A model generated the notes under the pieces. The model was given only the letters and a program-made list of their open reading frames with translations. It did no database searches and was not told where the DNA came from. From Epithemia pelagica (taxonomy: Eukaryota > Bacillariophyta > Bacillariophyceae > Surirellales > Surirellaceae), in contig OX337240.1 in NCBI GenBank assembly GCA_946965045.2, positions 1-64,000 of the forward strand: a stretch of 64,000 nucleotides of DNA. Direction: 5' to 3'. Below, in pieces: positions 30,195 through 41,538 of this stretch; position 1 is the first letter of the stretch; each line of letters begins with the position of its first letter. Position numbers and translations under genes: made by a program.

Positions 30195-30325
30195 AAAGTT
30201 TTCCCGAATGTCTCTCATTTCGCCATGAAGCCCTGAAAAAGTCAAATGAAAGACTTTCGGATAGCTTTTTGAGAGACGTTCGGAGTTTTAGGATAGCTTT
30301 TTGAGAGACTTTCGGGAAAACTTTT
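30195..30325. repeat. Short fold-back (MITE-like) element
   Basis: AAAGTTTTCCCGAATGTCTC at 30195 matches the inverse of GAGACTTTCGGGAAAACTTT near 30325 with one mismatch. Between them GAGAGACKTTCGG recurs. About 131 bp, non-coding. Confidence 0.55.
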
Positions 30326-30935
30326 GATCCCCATACACTACTATATAACGAACCCAACCAGCAACGAATACTCATAGAGGCATCGTTGGCGTTGTCATCG
30401 CCAGTCGCCATCTCAATTCTCATATCGTAAATCGTAATATCAGATCATCTGATCCAACCAACAAATAATAGAGAGTGATGAATTTTTGATTGCTCAAACT
30501 CATGATTCCTTCGCGCGTCCACCAGTCGCTCGATATGCATATTATTCATTATTCCATCCGGCCCAGTGGCTCGGCCTTTTGCTCAGGCTAGGCCCAACGA
30601 TAATTCTTTGTAGACGGAGAACCCATAATTCAAGATAAGTCTCAAATCCCCCGTTGTCCCCCATTGAATGTATTGGGAGATTCGGTCGCGGATATACTGT
30701 GAATTCCATCTCCATGATAGTGTAGTGGTGACAGCGTTTGCAATTCGGAGTTCTCATGCCTCGGCCCTGGACTTTTGATGCGTTCGCATTTGGACGTCCT
30801 ATGTCCTATGCGATCGTAGAAACTGGTTGAGAGCAAATCCAAAAAATCTCAGAGGTGCTCACTATATTCGTTTTTGGCCTTGCCAACCACACCTACAAGC
30901 GACACAACACCAAAACCACCCACCCAACTACCACC

Positions 30936-31462
30936 ATGAAAGAAATTGGATACAACGCCGCTGCCGTGGTCGGAGACATTTGGGACGCTGCTCGATTTGG
31001 CAATGAAACGTTTGAACAAGATTTTGGTGTCCTGGCCTGTGAAAAGTAAGTCGAACCGACTATGTGTGTATTTGTGTCAGTGACGTGTGTGTTTGTTTCT
31101 CATTGTCCAATCTTCTTGCTGTTGTCACCAGATTCTTGGAAGGACAACCCGAGGGACGCAAAGTCATGGAAAAGGCGGGTGGAATGCGCACTTCGGCCAA
31201 GAGCATGTTTGATTTTCTCGACACTCTTATTCAGATGCTGGGACCGGATTCCGACTTTTTGGAAGAAATTTTGAACCAAGCTGGTACGAGAATGAAACAC
31301 ATGGGTGTGACCGCCGCCTTTTTCAATCATGGCGCTCCTCTAGAGGCGATCCTCTATTCGCTCGAAAAGAACATGAAACGAGAACTCACCAAGGAAGAAC
31401 GAGGAGCCCTAGATGAAGTCTACAATGCGCTGAGCGGCGTGATTCGTGCAAGTCTCAAGTAG
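30936..31462 (+). CDS. Globin-like protein 1, heme-ligand residues lost
   Basis: Two exons, 30936-31045 and 31132-31462, with an 86 bp GT-AG intron (GTAAGT...CACCAG); 146 residues. The C-terminal 90 residues have the globin E-to-H helix pattern: LIQMLGPD, GTRMKHMGV, LEKNMKRELTKEERGALDEVY. Aligned to the paralogue at 32592, the proximal F8 His is Met91 (a His lies two residues later) and the distal E7 His is Ser58; the CD1 Phe also appears to be Met. It therefore may not bind heme in the usual way. Exon 1 (110 nt) encodes a shared N-terminal module WDAARF...FEQDFGVLACEK. Start chosen for its good context (CACCATGA) and exon length identical to that of the sisters. Confidence 0.82.
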
Positions 31463-32591
31463 ACGACTGATCAACCCCTTTTCATGGAGTATGTTGACTT
31501 CCATTGACCGACCATCTTACTGCTGCCATTTCCCTGTACTTTCTCTTCCCGCGTGACTTCCATAAAGGTTGGCATGGCGGGATCCTCTTTGCTACATTTT
31601 TTGATTCCTGTATTAGACCAAAAGTCAAACGACTACTCTTTCCTGATTCACAATGACTGCATAGAATGTGAAGTAGAGTCATGTTCTACAACGATGCACT
31701 CTTTCCTCCCATGTCTATTGTCTATCCTTCTGCTAGATACTCCTTCAATAGCGGCCCAACGTCCCGAATCTCGAAGTGGACATCGAATGAAAAAAAAAGG
31801 TTTGAATCTATTCTTCCAGCTGCCGCGCTCACCCACTCTACCGCCTGGGGTTAAGTCGACCGACTGCCCTGGCGCCATGACACTCGGAATCATGGAGCGG
31901 GGGGACAGCCCGCGAAGTGGACATCGAATGAATGGATACGAGTCACGAGTATCAGTCGCGTTTGACGTCTGACAGTCTCTGAGTCCCACATCCGACCAAA
32001 GTGTTCTCACTTTTCAAGACCAAAGCCCTTTTAATGGTGTAGCTACGGGGTAGGCCCTTCAGAAACAAGTGACTTTCGACCGAGATCACGAAGGCTCAGA
32101 ACCAGATCTGGGATCAGAATGGAGCAGTGAGAAATATCAAAATACGATAAGACATATTAATGGACATCGGCTTCAAACCTAGCTGTAGTGTTTAAATCCT
32201 TTCCAAATGACAGTGTGTCAAGCCAACAAAAAATGCCTCTGACACGGATGGGGATTTCATAGTCAAGCTAAGAAAGTTGTGGCGACATCTGAAGATGGAC
32301 ACGAGAAAGCACGAGACGCTGTTTCGGACAGCCAAGACACAAACTGCACTTCAAGCGTGCTCTACAAGCTTGTAGGTGGCTTACTACAGGAACTCTTTGG
32401 AAGCCCCTACCGATATCACGTGTCATCTTGTTTCAGGCCACGTCAGCCACAGCTATCGTGTTGGGAAAATGAGCGACGTCGAGGAGAAAGCAAGAGCTGC
32501 AACTCTCTCATAATTTCGAACCATCACCGGACTTCACACTACAGATCTCGTGTTCTTCTGTTTTTTTTTTCCAAAAAATCAATATCCAACC
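31463..32591. other. Intergenic between globin-like genes 1 and 2
   Basis: No gene seen. A 19 bp word CGAAGTGGACATCGAATGA occurs twice about 142 bp apart (31772, 31914). Confidence 0.5.
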
Positions 32592-33237
32592 ATGCGTGAA
32601 ATTGGCTACACATCGATTGCCCTTGTCTTGGAGACTTGGGATGCAGCTCGGTTCCAAGTGAAGGAGTTTGAAAGTGAATTTGGTCACAAGGCCGTTCAAA
32701 AGTACGTGTGTTTTGTTGGTTTGTTGTTTGTTGTTGTCATTTTACTCAGATTCGTATTCTTGTTTTCCAAATCTCCTCTTCTATAGAATGTTTGACATGG
32801 AACCTCGCACCAAATCCGTCTTTGGCTTTGACAAGAGCGAAGCCGTCGGTCAAGCACATGTGGAGGTGCATGCCAAGGCTTTTCCTGGTTTGATGGACTC
32901 GGTCATTCAAATGTTGGGACCGGACATTGAATTTATTGAGGAAATCTTGACACAAGGTACGAATACAGTCAGCAACAGGCCGCAACAATTATTCCTTTTA
33001 AGTTTCATGCCTCTCACTCTTTTCCTTCTGTTTCACTTGACCTGTTCGTCCTACTCAGTTGGCAAGAGACACAAGGCCATGAATGTCAATCCAGCCTTTT
33101 TTCCGTTCATGGGCAAGGCCCTCATTGGTACAGTCGAGGAATACTTGCGCCGTAAATTGAACGATGCCGAACGAGCGGCCTGGGAAGAAGTGTACGATGA
33201 GATTAGCAAGGTCATTATCAAGACCATTATCAGCTAA
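32592..33237 (+). CDS. Globin-like protein 2, canonical heme-binding residues retained
   Basis: Three exons: 32592-32701, 32787-32956 and 33059-33237; introns GTACGT...TATAG and GTACGA...CTCAG; 152 residues. The phases are 2 and 1. The frame shows MFDMEPRTKSVFGF (CD1 Phe region), VHAKAFPGLMDSVIQMLGPD with distal E7 His65, and VGKRHKAMNV with proximal F8 His98, spaced as in neuroglobin-type globins, then the G/H helices ending AAWEEVYDEISKVI. It should bind heme b; oxygen or NO chemistry is possible. Exon 1 is the same length and type as in the three paralogues. It is the only member of the cluster with intron 2 and both His ligands, so it is the best model for the ancestral form. Confidence 0.87.
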
Positions 33238-33603
33238 ACGACGATTCAGTCGCATTACTTTTGATTGGCAATGGCACTCGTGAGACGGACTCTGCATTAT
33301 TCTCTCGTCCGCAATTGTCTTTTTATTCCCTTCCTCCATGGTCTTGAACAATCGTTCAACCATGCGAGGAATATCACCACCGTTACACAATTTTGGGTCA
33401 CCCTAAATTCATGCCTGCATACCTACATAAATACCTCATTTGTACTTTTGATCGAGTAACCAATTTTATTGAAAATCCGTATCTCCTTTGCTCAACTATA
33501 CCAACCTAGGGAGTCTTTCCAGCTCAACTACCAAGTTTTGCGTTGGATGATGCGAGACCGAAACTCGGCCCCAAAGTCGACCCTCCCTACGCATCCGACG
33601 AGC

Positions 33604-33797
33604 GAGTTAGGTCCTAGTATCGTTCATCTCACGTCTGTTGGACTACCTGTTATAGTGGTTCTATTTTTTCGTCAAGGTCTCCCATGTACTTTCTAAAAAA
33701 GAGTTAGGTCCTAGTATCGTTCATCTCACGTCTGTTGGACTACCTGTTATAGTGGTTCTATTTTTTCGTCAAGGTCTCCCATGTACTTTCTAAAAAA
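33604..33797. repeat. Perfect 97 bp tandem duplication
   Basis: Two identical copies starting GAGTTAGGTCCTAGTATCG at 33604 and 33701, followed by a short (GA)n run. Non-coding, between globin-like gene 2 and the opposing GST gene. Confidence 0.95.
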
Positions 33798-33937
33798 GAG
33801 AGAGAGAGAGAACAACCAGCACCACCACAGCTTGCAGTGGAATCTCGTTCGTCACACTCCGCTGTTGCGGCAGGACCGCCGCCTCTGCGTTTGGCATACG
33901 ATCCTGCGTTTCGGATGTTTGGTTGTATTCTAGTTTT

Positions 33938-34977
33938 TTAGTGCACGCCATCGGTATATTTGCCTTGAATTTGCGGCAAGGCACAAAATCGTTGCACGTA
34001 CTGCGCTAGTTTGGGAAATTGCTCGGCCAACGCATTCGGTGGAATATGGTCCATGGTACCCGTGGTCAAGAATCGCAAAAAGGGAACCACCATGCAATCC
34101 ACAATCGTCGGCATGTCTCCGTCACTGGCCAACCATTTTCCATCGTGCCGGTCCAACCAGTCTTGCAAATGGCCCATGTACTTGGGAAAGTCCGTCGTCA
34201 TCCATTGCGTCCGCATCGATTGAATCAAGGCTTGACCCTGTTCTGTTTTTTGGAAACCCGGCTCGTACCCGAACCGTTCCGGTCGCAAGGCCAGGTACAA
34301 GGCCGGATCCAAACTTTTGCGGGCATCGTCCAAGACGCCCAGCACTTGTTCCATGTCCCAAAAGCAGTCGGCGGGATACAAGATGTCGGGGGCAAATTGT
34401 CGAGCGACATAGCGCACCATGGCGGCACTTTGCGTATACACGTGTTCCTTGCCATTTTCCAGGGTCAGGGTCAAGAGGGGCAATTGCCCATATGGTGTGG
34501 TGGGTTTCAAGGCGGCCCAGTCGGCAAAGGCAATGCGCTCATCCTCATAGTCCACCTCGGCCAGCGCCAAGGCCAAGCGACTGTGTTGTGTGTATGTTGT
34601 GTTGTGAGTGTCGTCATGCGGTACAGCAGCGCAGCGAGAAGAGAAAAGACAAGATCAGAATCATGAGAAAGGCCGCCGCTCTTGTTTCTCTTCAGGGGGT
34701 CTCCAATCCAAACAAGGCACACAAACAAGAACAAGATGGAGGAACCGTAGTGCCGTATGGTCGTACGACTGCTGACTACTTACACGGGTTCCGCCGCTCC
34801 TTCAATGTCAAAGTAGGTGAGTTTGAGTTTGGCCAGAGTGTCGCTGTTGCTGCTCATGGTGGTGGAAGACAGAGACGTTGTACTGGGGGTGGTTGTGGAC
34901 GAGGTACTACTGCTGGTGGTGGTCAGAAAGAGAGATTGAATCAATGCCACACAGCAAGGAACGAATAACAAGTGCAT
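33938..34977 (-). CDS. Glutathione S-transferase, sigma-like, two exons
   Basis: Exon 1 is 34784-34977 and exon 2 is 33938-34580, with a GTAAGT...CACAG intron of 203 bp; 278 residues from the ATG at 34977. This start adds a hydrophobic leader (MHLLFVPCCVALIQSLFL) and a Ser/Thr-rich linker. The internal ATG at 34857 gives a 238-residue protein of usual GST length. The thioredoxin-fold domain begins LKLTYFDIEGAAEPVRLAL (Tyr in the TYF position is the expected catalytic residue) with GQLPLLTL holding the cis-Pro. The all-alpha domain carries the N-capping-like TIVDC motif. The protein conjugates or isomerises substrates with glutathione; the leader suggests ER or plastid-envelope routing. It lies between globin-like genes. 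Confidence 0.85.
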
Positions 34978-35934
34978 TGTTGTTTTGTCATACACAACAA
35001 CAAAGGTGATGAGAATCAATGAGTTCTTCGTGTGGTTCTCCAGATTCATCCAGAGAGCGAGCAAACGACAAAAGAAGTCTCTTCCCTCGTGCGTTTGCGA
35101 TCTTGGATGGATCTGGATGAGAACTTCGAGGAACTTCGACGACCTGCTATCCGGGACATCCTTTACTATCGAACGAAAAGTATAAGAAGTATTTGCACTA
35201 CAATGGAAAGTAATTTTGGGAGAACCGCATGCTAGGTTTTAGGCCCTCAATGGTCTTCGAAGATCGCTCGAACACAGAGCATCACCAAGTACGCATGAAA
35301 CTGTATGAATATGACAAGGTCCATGGATGCTCACGACCATGGCACAAAAGACACGAGATTGCAGACCCAGAACGATCTCCCCGCCCCCAGCGCTTGCTTG
35401 TCTGCTTTTTGAAATGAGGAGACAATCAACAAGGATAGAACACGAGCACGAGTTCTAGCACGAATTCTATTTGGGCGTGTGGAGAACACCATTGCATTCC
35501 GCCAGAAACGGCGGTGCAGGACAAAAACACTACAAGAAAACCCAAAACAGACCCTCACATCTGCAAAAAACGGCATCCAGGCAAGGCCTTGTTGTCAGGA
35601 TCATAATATATCAGCAGTGATGGTTGATGACATGCATAGCTGGAATGAATACTGCTACTCCTATCTACTGCTCCTATCTACCTACTGGGAGTAGGAGTAC
35701 ACTCCATACATCATGACATCAGAGATGAGGTAGTCGATTCGTATGCAGTGGCGTCAGTCCTTGGTCCAAATCGGACGCGTACGAGTCGCACATATGCATA
35801 GTGTACCCTGGCGGATTTTTGTCCCTCATCCCCCAAGGAGAATGCCACTATTCTTTCCCCCAAACTAGGTGATCGCTGATGGTCTATCTTTCCAAGCACC
35901 ATTGCAACCCAAGTCCGTTCTGGACAGTACCATC
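34978..35934. other. Divergent intergenic region
   Basis: Between the GST start (-) and the beta-helix gene (+). It contains a palindromic tract of CTACTCCTATC/TAGGAGTAG-type words at 35640-35700. No further gene is supported. Confidence 0.45.
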
Positions 35935-37743
35935 ATGTCGACATTCTTCTTCTTGTTCCTCATCCTCCCTACCACGCTGTGTCTTCGGTTCCTGCCTGTG
36001 GATCCGGCGGCAGCTGCTTCTTCTTCTTGGGGGCCGTCGACTACCAATCGAGCCACAGCGTTGCTACTGAGAGGCAACCGGAGGTCCCTACGTTCCACAA
36101 CGACAACAACAACAACCACGACCACGACGACACGACGTGAGGATTCCACTCCTACCGTTGACAATGATGCAACAGCAGCAGGGAACTCTGGCACTCGTCG
36201 TTTGGATCCACCACAACATCCAGAACCAGAACATTGGGACTCGATGGAACCAGTGCCCATTCATTGCCATCAGGAGGAGGAACAAGCTCCAGCTACCGAA
36301 ATTAACCAAGACACTTTTGGTTGCAGTCGTTGGACGTGTGAGGGCCAGACCTTTGGTACGGACCAGGACGGCACCCCCCTGCCAACGATTCAAGTGACGG
36401 GGCCGATCCAGTGTCGGGACATGACGAGTCCACACACGGCCTCGTCTTCTTCCTTGTTTGAGGGCGACTGTCAGTTTCTCATGGAACTGGACGAGACTGT
36501 GCGAGAACTGGATTGTCAAAATTACACGATTCATCTTCCCCGGCAACCAGAAGACGACGAAGGACGACAGGAGTATGGCAGCACTCTCCCAAAGTACTGT
36601 GGTATTTTGGTCCGAAGCAACAACCTTCAGATTCGAAATTGCGAGTTGGTACAGGGAAGCATTGGAATTCTCCATGCTCCTCCCAAACAACAACAACAAG
36701 ACGACACCAACGACGAAACAACCAGCAGTGGAGTGGAACGATTCGAGGTCCTCGACTCGTCCTTTTCCTACATGGAATATGGTGTCATTCTGGACTATGG
36801 TACCCCTCTGGTTGCAGAACAGCAGGTAGACCAGGTCGAGGGCATTATTTCTTCTTCTCCCTTTGGTGAGCTACGCGGTTCGATTCAATTTGATGCAGTC
36901 TCCATTTCCTACATGGAAAATTATGGTATTGTCGCAACGCTTGGTAACCAGCAACAAGCTGGCGGCAGTTTGGTTCACGACATGACCGTGACCAACACGC
37001 ACTTTGATGTGATTGGAACAAGCGCCATTCAGATCGACACGGACACGACAGTGTTGGAGCAATTGACCATGGAGGATATCCATTGCAACAACATTGATAC
37101 ACAAGGGTGCATTGTCGTAACAGGACCCATGCCGATTGGGACGCAACTCATGGACGTGACCTGTCACAAACAAGGAGGAGAAGAAGAAGAACAGCAGACA
37201 CTGGCGGAAAGGTATGTACCAACCAGCAACGATCCCACCTGCATCCATGTAAGCTGGGTGGAGGACATGGGTCGATCGAATTTGGGACTAGTGTCCACCG
37301 ATTGGTCCTACACGCTCGACATTCAAAATATCCAAGTTACGGTACCGGACCGTCCAGACGATGGTTTCGCGATTGCCGTTCATGTCCTGATTCCAGACGA
37401 GAATGATCATCGAGGGATCGCTCCGACAGTGGATGTGACGATTGCCAATGTTGCCATTTCGGTTCAAGGTGGTGCCAATGATGCCATGGACCCCTCGTCC
37501 TTGCAAACCGAATTTCATGGAATTGTCTTGAATGCCGAAGGTCACGTCCATGCCCAAGTTTATATGGAAGGGATTGGTATTGACAATAGTGCCTATTGTG
37601 ATGCAACCGGAAAACCACCCTCCGATTCGCAAAGCGGTATACGAGCCACCATTTCGGATGCGGACGGAGACATTATTCGAACCGAACCGTCCATGTTGGA
37701 TATGGATCTATCGACGTGGATTGTTTCCATTATGCCATTGTGA
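35935..37743 (+). CDS. Secreted right-handed beta-helix protein
   Basis: 602 residues from the ATG at 35935 (context CATCATGT), whose first residues MSTFFFLFLILPTTLCL form a signal peptide. A poly-Thr spacer follows. The body alternates short hydrophobic strands and turns typical of pectate-lyase-like parallel beta-helices (YCGILVRSNNLQIRNCELV, SFSYMEYGVILD, SISYMENYGIVATLG, TVTNTHFDVIGTSAIQI, CNNIDTQGCIVVTG). Conserved Cys pairs suggest disulfides. No catalytic triad could be located, so carbohydrate binding or cleavage outside the cell is only a family-based guess. There is no C-terminal membrane anchor. Confidence 0.72.
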   Translation: MSTFFFLFLILPTTLCLRFLPVDPAAAASSSWGPSTTNRATALLLRGNRRSLRSTTTTTTTTTTTTRREDSTPTVDNDATAAGNSGTRRLDPPQHPEPEHWDSMEPVPIHCHQEEEQAPATEINQDTFGCSRWTCEGQTFGTDQDGTPLPTIQVTGPIQCRDMTSPHTASSSSLFEGDCQFLMELDETVRELDCQNYTIHLPRQPEDDEGRQEYGSTLPKYCGILVRSNNLQIRNCELVQGSIGILHAPPKQQQQDDTNDETTSSGVERFEVLDSSFSYMEYGVILDYGTPLVAEQQVDQVEGIISSSPFGELRGSIQFDAVSISYMENYGIVATLGNQQQAGGSLVHDMTVTNTHFDVIGTSAIQIDTDTTVLEQLTMEDIHCNNIDTQGCIVVTGPMPIGTQLMDVTCHKQGGEEEEQQTLAERYVPTSNDPTCIHVSWVEDMGRSNLGLVSTDWSYTLDIQNIQVTVPDRPDDGFAIAVHVLIPDENDHRGIAPTVDVTIANVAISVQGGANDAMDPSSLQTEFHGIVLNAEGHVHAQVYMEGIGIDNSAYCDATGKPPSDSQSGIRATISDADGDIIRTEPSMLDMDLSTWIVSIMPL

Positions 37744-38974
37744 GTACTACTTTCGACATGTTGCAGGATACTTTGTCGGGTTCCCCTTCTGGCACTCACA
37801 GTTCCTCCATCTTTTGTGTACTACTACTTTCTCTTGTCCTTTTAGAACGTGGATGTGGGTGAGGGCACTCTAGGATACGTGGAAACATCCCAGCTCACAG
37901 CCACCAATGTCACAACCCTCCTTCAAACAAATCCATGACCTTGATTGACAACCACACGGAACCACACCGAGTATCGCACTAGAAAAGTGTACAGATTCCT
38001 ACCAAACTCATTCTTCACAAGGACGGACGAGGGAAACGGGGAACGGTTCGTCCAAGTCTCTCTTGTCTCGATTCATAAAAAACATATAGTGTATAGATTC
38101 AGATCCAATAGGTCTGTCATCCAGCACTAATCATATAGTTAGGTATGCCAATACTCTCCACGTCCGTGTGGTCGGGCAGGTCTCGAAACTATGAAGAATG
38201 CCTGTAGACTCTACCAAGAACCAAGCAAAATGGGTGACTCCCATGACCCATCCGGGTGCGTGGTTGGGATTGTGTACCGGCGGCGCATCCATGCCACTGT
38301 GTGTGTGTATGTGTGTGTGTTTGCGTGTGTGTGTGTGTCTCTGTGTGGTTTCTCAATGGTACGGGTGTCCCACGTGCGTCGTTTTGGTGCGTGTTCCCCT
38401 CTACGACGAATGTACCGTTCCGACGATGCGAGTGGTTTCGTTGTCCCCTTGTCTCCGCAGCAGTGTCCTTTTGTGTTGTTGTCTCGTCGTCGTCGTCGTA
38501 ACTCTCTCTACTAGATCGCCTTGGATTTCTCAATCGATAGACTAGCCCAATAGCTGCTACAGTAAGCAGTGGAATAGTTTGGCGATCTACAGGCGACTCA
38601 TCCTTCGAAATGGGAGGGGGCGAAACGAGCATGCCCTCTTTCCTGCTGGGGGTATATCTGTGTGTGATTGGTTGGGCGTGTGTGTCGCGAGGAGAAGGAA
38701 GGACTGACCATGACCATGGCACTACATCGAACCAAAAGGTGTCATAATTTCCTTGTTGGACAGAAGATGATGATGATGATGATCAAGACTCGTACTGTCT
38801 CAGATAACAGAATCGCATAGAGAAAGAGAGAGAGAGATTGAGATTGAGAGCGTGGTTGGGAGAGCCATTCTTGCATCCGACCAGCACAGTGGCGATCGAT
38901 TGATTCGAGTCGAAAAAGAAGAAAAAGAAGAAGAACCGAACAAGAGGGTCCGACGAGAACAAAAGAATACGACA
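37744..38974. other. Intergenic, low complexity
   Basis: Includes one arm of an inverted duplication (37985-38300) and a (TG)n microsatellite at 38298-38338. Open frames follow the repeat and are not credible genes. Confidence 0.5.
37985..38300 (+). repeat. Diverged inverted duplication, left arm
   Basis: Resembles the reverse complement of 40906-41250. Shared words include AGATTCCTACCA, AAACTCATTC, ACAAGGACGGAC, GTCCAAGTCTCTCT, TCTCGATTCAT and AAATGGGTGACTC in the same order. Non-coding. Confidence 0.75.
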
Positions 38975-40302
38975 ATGGAGCAATCCTGGACTCCCAGTAC
39001 CGGTCGACAAGGACGCTCTTGGTGGTTTTGGAAACTTTGGCTCGTCCTGGGTGTCATGGCCCTTTGGATGCTGGCCTCGTTTCTCCTCTGGCTCCATCCC
39101 ACTGTTGTGGCTCCTTCTTCTTCTCCTTCTTCTTCTTCTTCTTGGGCTCCTGCGGTTCGTTCCAACCACCGGCCGAACCGTCCAGAGGATCACCGCTCGT
39201 CCTCGGGAGCAGAGTCGGGGACTCCAAAACTTGGTAATGGTGGTGGTGCCTGGGTGGGCAATCATTGGATTCCACCCGCTCCGTACAAACTCTACAGTGT
39301 GTCACAATTGCAAACCATTTTTGCCGAACGTCGCATGTTGTGGATTGGCGATTCCACGGCCCGTCGAGCGGCCATGAATTTGTTTGCCATTCTCAATCAT
39401 ACACCACACACTACGGCAGACGATAGCAGCAGTATTTCCGTTGGGGAATTGGAACGCTCCATTGATGTCAATCGACGGTCCATCACGGAACGGTGCACCG
39501 ACCGAAGTTGGTCGGCCAGTCATGCCGAAATTACCGTTTGTCGACGGCCAGTTCTCCTCTCCACGAATCATACGACCACCAATAAGAATGCTACTACTGC
39601 CACCGACGTGACGTGGCTTCGAGCCAATTGTGTGCAAGACCTTTCCAAGTTTCTTCGTTCCGAACTCGAGGCACTCAACTCCTCCTCCCATAGTACGACA
39701 ACGACGACCACAATAACCGGTAGCAATCAGTCTTCTTCTTCTTCTTCTTCTTCTTCTTCTTCTTCTTCTTCTTCCAACACCACCACCACTCGCCAACGAC
39801 ATCATCACCGGGTTCCTCTTTTGCCCGAGTTTGATGTAGTGATAATTTCCTTGGGCATTTGGCATCAATTGCGTCCCGGAGATTGTCGGATTCCTGTGCC
39901 CGGTAAAAGCCTGGCACACGTGGTCGACCGTCTCATGACGGAACTGCACACCTTGGTGGCCTGGCAACCCCACTTGCGCATTGTGTGGCGCACCTCGGTT
40001 TTTAGTGAGCACGGACCACGCCAACCGGCCGTCCAAACCTTGAATCAAGGAGTATCGAGAAGCAACACCACCAACAACCGCCCACCACCACTACCAACAA
40101 CAAAGACAATACCACAACGTCGTCGCCCTCCTCTGCCATTTCCTATGTCGATTGGGGCAGTGTCGTGGCAGCTCGATCCTTTGGCTCGAATCGGATTCGG
40201 GGCGATGTCAAGGCCCATTATGGCATTGAGGCGCGTCTCGTTTTGATCCAACTCTTGGCCAATCATTTCGTAATGACGCAGTCTCGGCAATTCTCCTCCT
40301 GA
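38975..40302 (+). CDS. Type II membrane SGNH/PC-esterase-like protein, frameshifted in a low-complexity tract
   Basis: Starts at the ATG at 38975 with a basic N-terminus and one membrane helix (LWLVLGVMALWMLASFLLWL). The ectodomain has MLWIGDSTARRAAM (GDS block with the nucleophile Ser) and FDVVIISLGIWHQL (the block III position). It contains a poly-Ser run coded by (TTC)n at 39731-39771. The initial frame ends at 40246, but its last ~40 residues look out of phase. The natural C-terminus, YVDWGSVVAARSFGSNRIRG then GDVKAHYG with the catalytic Asp/His region, is in another phase from about 40100 to the TGA at 40300-40302. A single indel between about 40065 and 40110 would explain this. Possibly a polysaccharide O-acyltransferase or esterase of the Golgi. 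Confidence 0.68.
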
Positions 40303-40625
40303 GAAACAAGGATACTGAGCGAGAATGCAAGCTCGATCCTGTGGCTCGAATCGGATTCAAGGGGATGTCAAGGGCCCAGTATGGAATCGAGGCGCGTCTC
40401 GTCTTGATTCTTCAACTCTTGTCCACTCCTATCATGGTCCAGTCTCGGCAATCCTCCTCCTGAGAAACACCAAGAGACGGAGCAAATCCAAGCTCGAATC
40501 TTGGGCTCGAATCGGATTTGGGGCAATGTCAAGGGCCCAGTATGGAATCGAGGCGCGTCTCGTCTTGATTCTTCAACTCTTGGCAACTCCTATCATGACC
40601 CAGTCTCGGCAATCCTTTCATGAGA
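40163..40625. repeat. Three tandem copies of the SGNH gene's 3' end
   Basis: Copies begin CTCGATCCTTTGGCTCGAAT, CTCGATCCTGTGGCTCGAAT and CTCGAATCTTGGGCTCGAAT near 40171, 40332 and 40492. The first is the gene's own end. The other two carry indels that destroy the frame. Confidence 0.88.
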
Positions 40626-40905
40626 AATGACAAACAACAACAGCAAAAAGAGAGAGAGAGAAAGAGAGAGTATAGGGAGTTGGAGAGAGACGGACCCAGT
40701 CCGTGTCAAAGAGCTATAGATGATGCAAGGCGACTCTATACGAGAGACGACAAGACACGAAAGAAGAGGATGCTGCTGCTGTTGGAAGGAGAAAAGACAC
40801 TGGCATCTCGCCTGCGTTTGTGCCTCCCGGCCCCTACTCGTAGAGAGTGAAATGGTTCCACGGCGAAACGCAACAAGACGGACACGCACCATTGACAAAC
40901 CACAT

Positions 40906-41250
40906 ACAGGCAATGGCATGGATTCGACCCGCCGCCAAACAATCCCCTCATCCACTCGCCAGGATTGATAGGAGAGTCACCCATTTGTCTTGGTTTTCCT
41001 GGTGGGTGAGAGTCTGCAGGCATTAGTTTCGAAACTTGCACGACCACACTGGCGTTTTGGGTGGACATGATGGGCATGGCGTAACTCTCTTTAGTAGTAC
41101 TACTAGATGACAGTCCAATTGCAGCTGGTTCTACACACTCTCTAGCTTGATGAATCGAGACGAACGAGAAAGAGAGACTTGGACGGTCCATCCGTCCGAT
41201 TTCCTGGTCCGTCCTTGTGAATGAGTTTGGTGGTAGGAATCTAGAGACAG
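40906..41250 (-). repeat. Diverged inverted duplication, right arm
   Basis: Partner of 37985-38300; together the arms bracket the SGNH gene. On the minus strand it contains GGGTCGAATCC, which resembles a tRNA B box, but no tRNA can be folded around it. Confidence 0.7.
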
Positions 41251-41538
41251 GTTTTGAGTCACGGCGCTTCTTTTTGTAGTGGACAGAGTCGTCTCTCGAA
41301 TGGGAATGGGGAACGGTGCTGGGGGGATTCGATCCACGCACGGGAGGAAACAAAGTTCGGGGGACTCCAAACATGAGAACACAACATATGTCCGGTGGAT
41401 TGCCGACTTGCGCGCGCGCGTGAGCGAATGGGCCTCACCCCCAAAGAGAACACGCGCGCACAACGAACCAACAACCGACAAAACGCAGTTGGCGTTCGCT
41501 CTCAAATTCGAAAAAAACACACAGAACACAAACCGACC

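Noticed and set aside
30712-30775. tRNA-like start ATGATAGTGTAGTGGTGA
   Set aside because: No T-arm GGTTCRANTCC follows and the acceptor ends do not pair.
39302-40048. Minus-strand open frame of 248 codons inside the SGNH gene
   Set aside because: Its Arg/Lys runs are the antisense of the poly-Ser (TTC)n tract; the + strand carries the GDS motif and a membrane anchor.
40906-40975. tRNA gene suggested by GGGTCGAATCC and TGGCGAGTGG on the minus strand
   Set aside because: The A-like and B-like boxes are too close and no cloverleaf can be folded; the partner arm at 38235-38310 does not conserve the B box.
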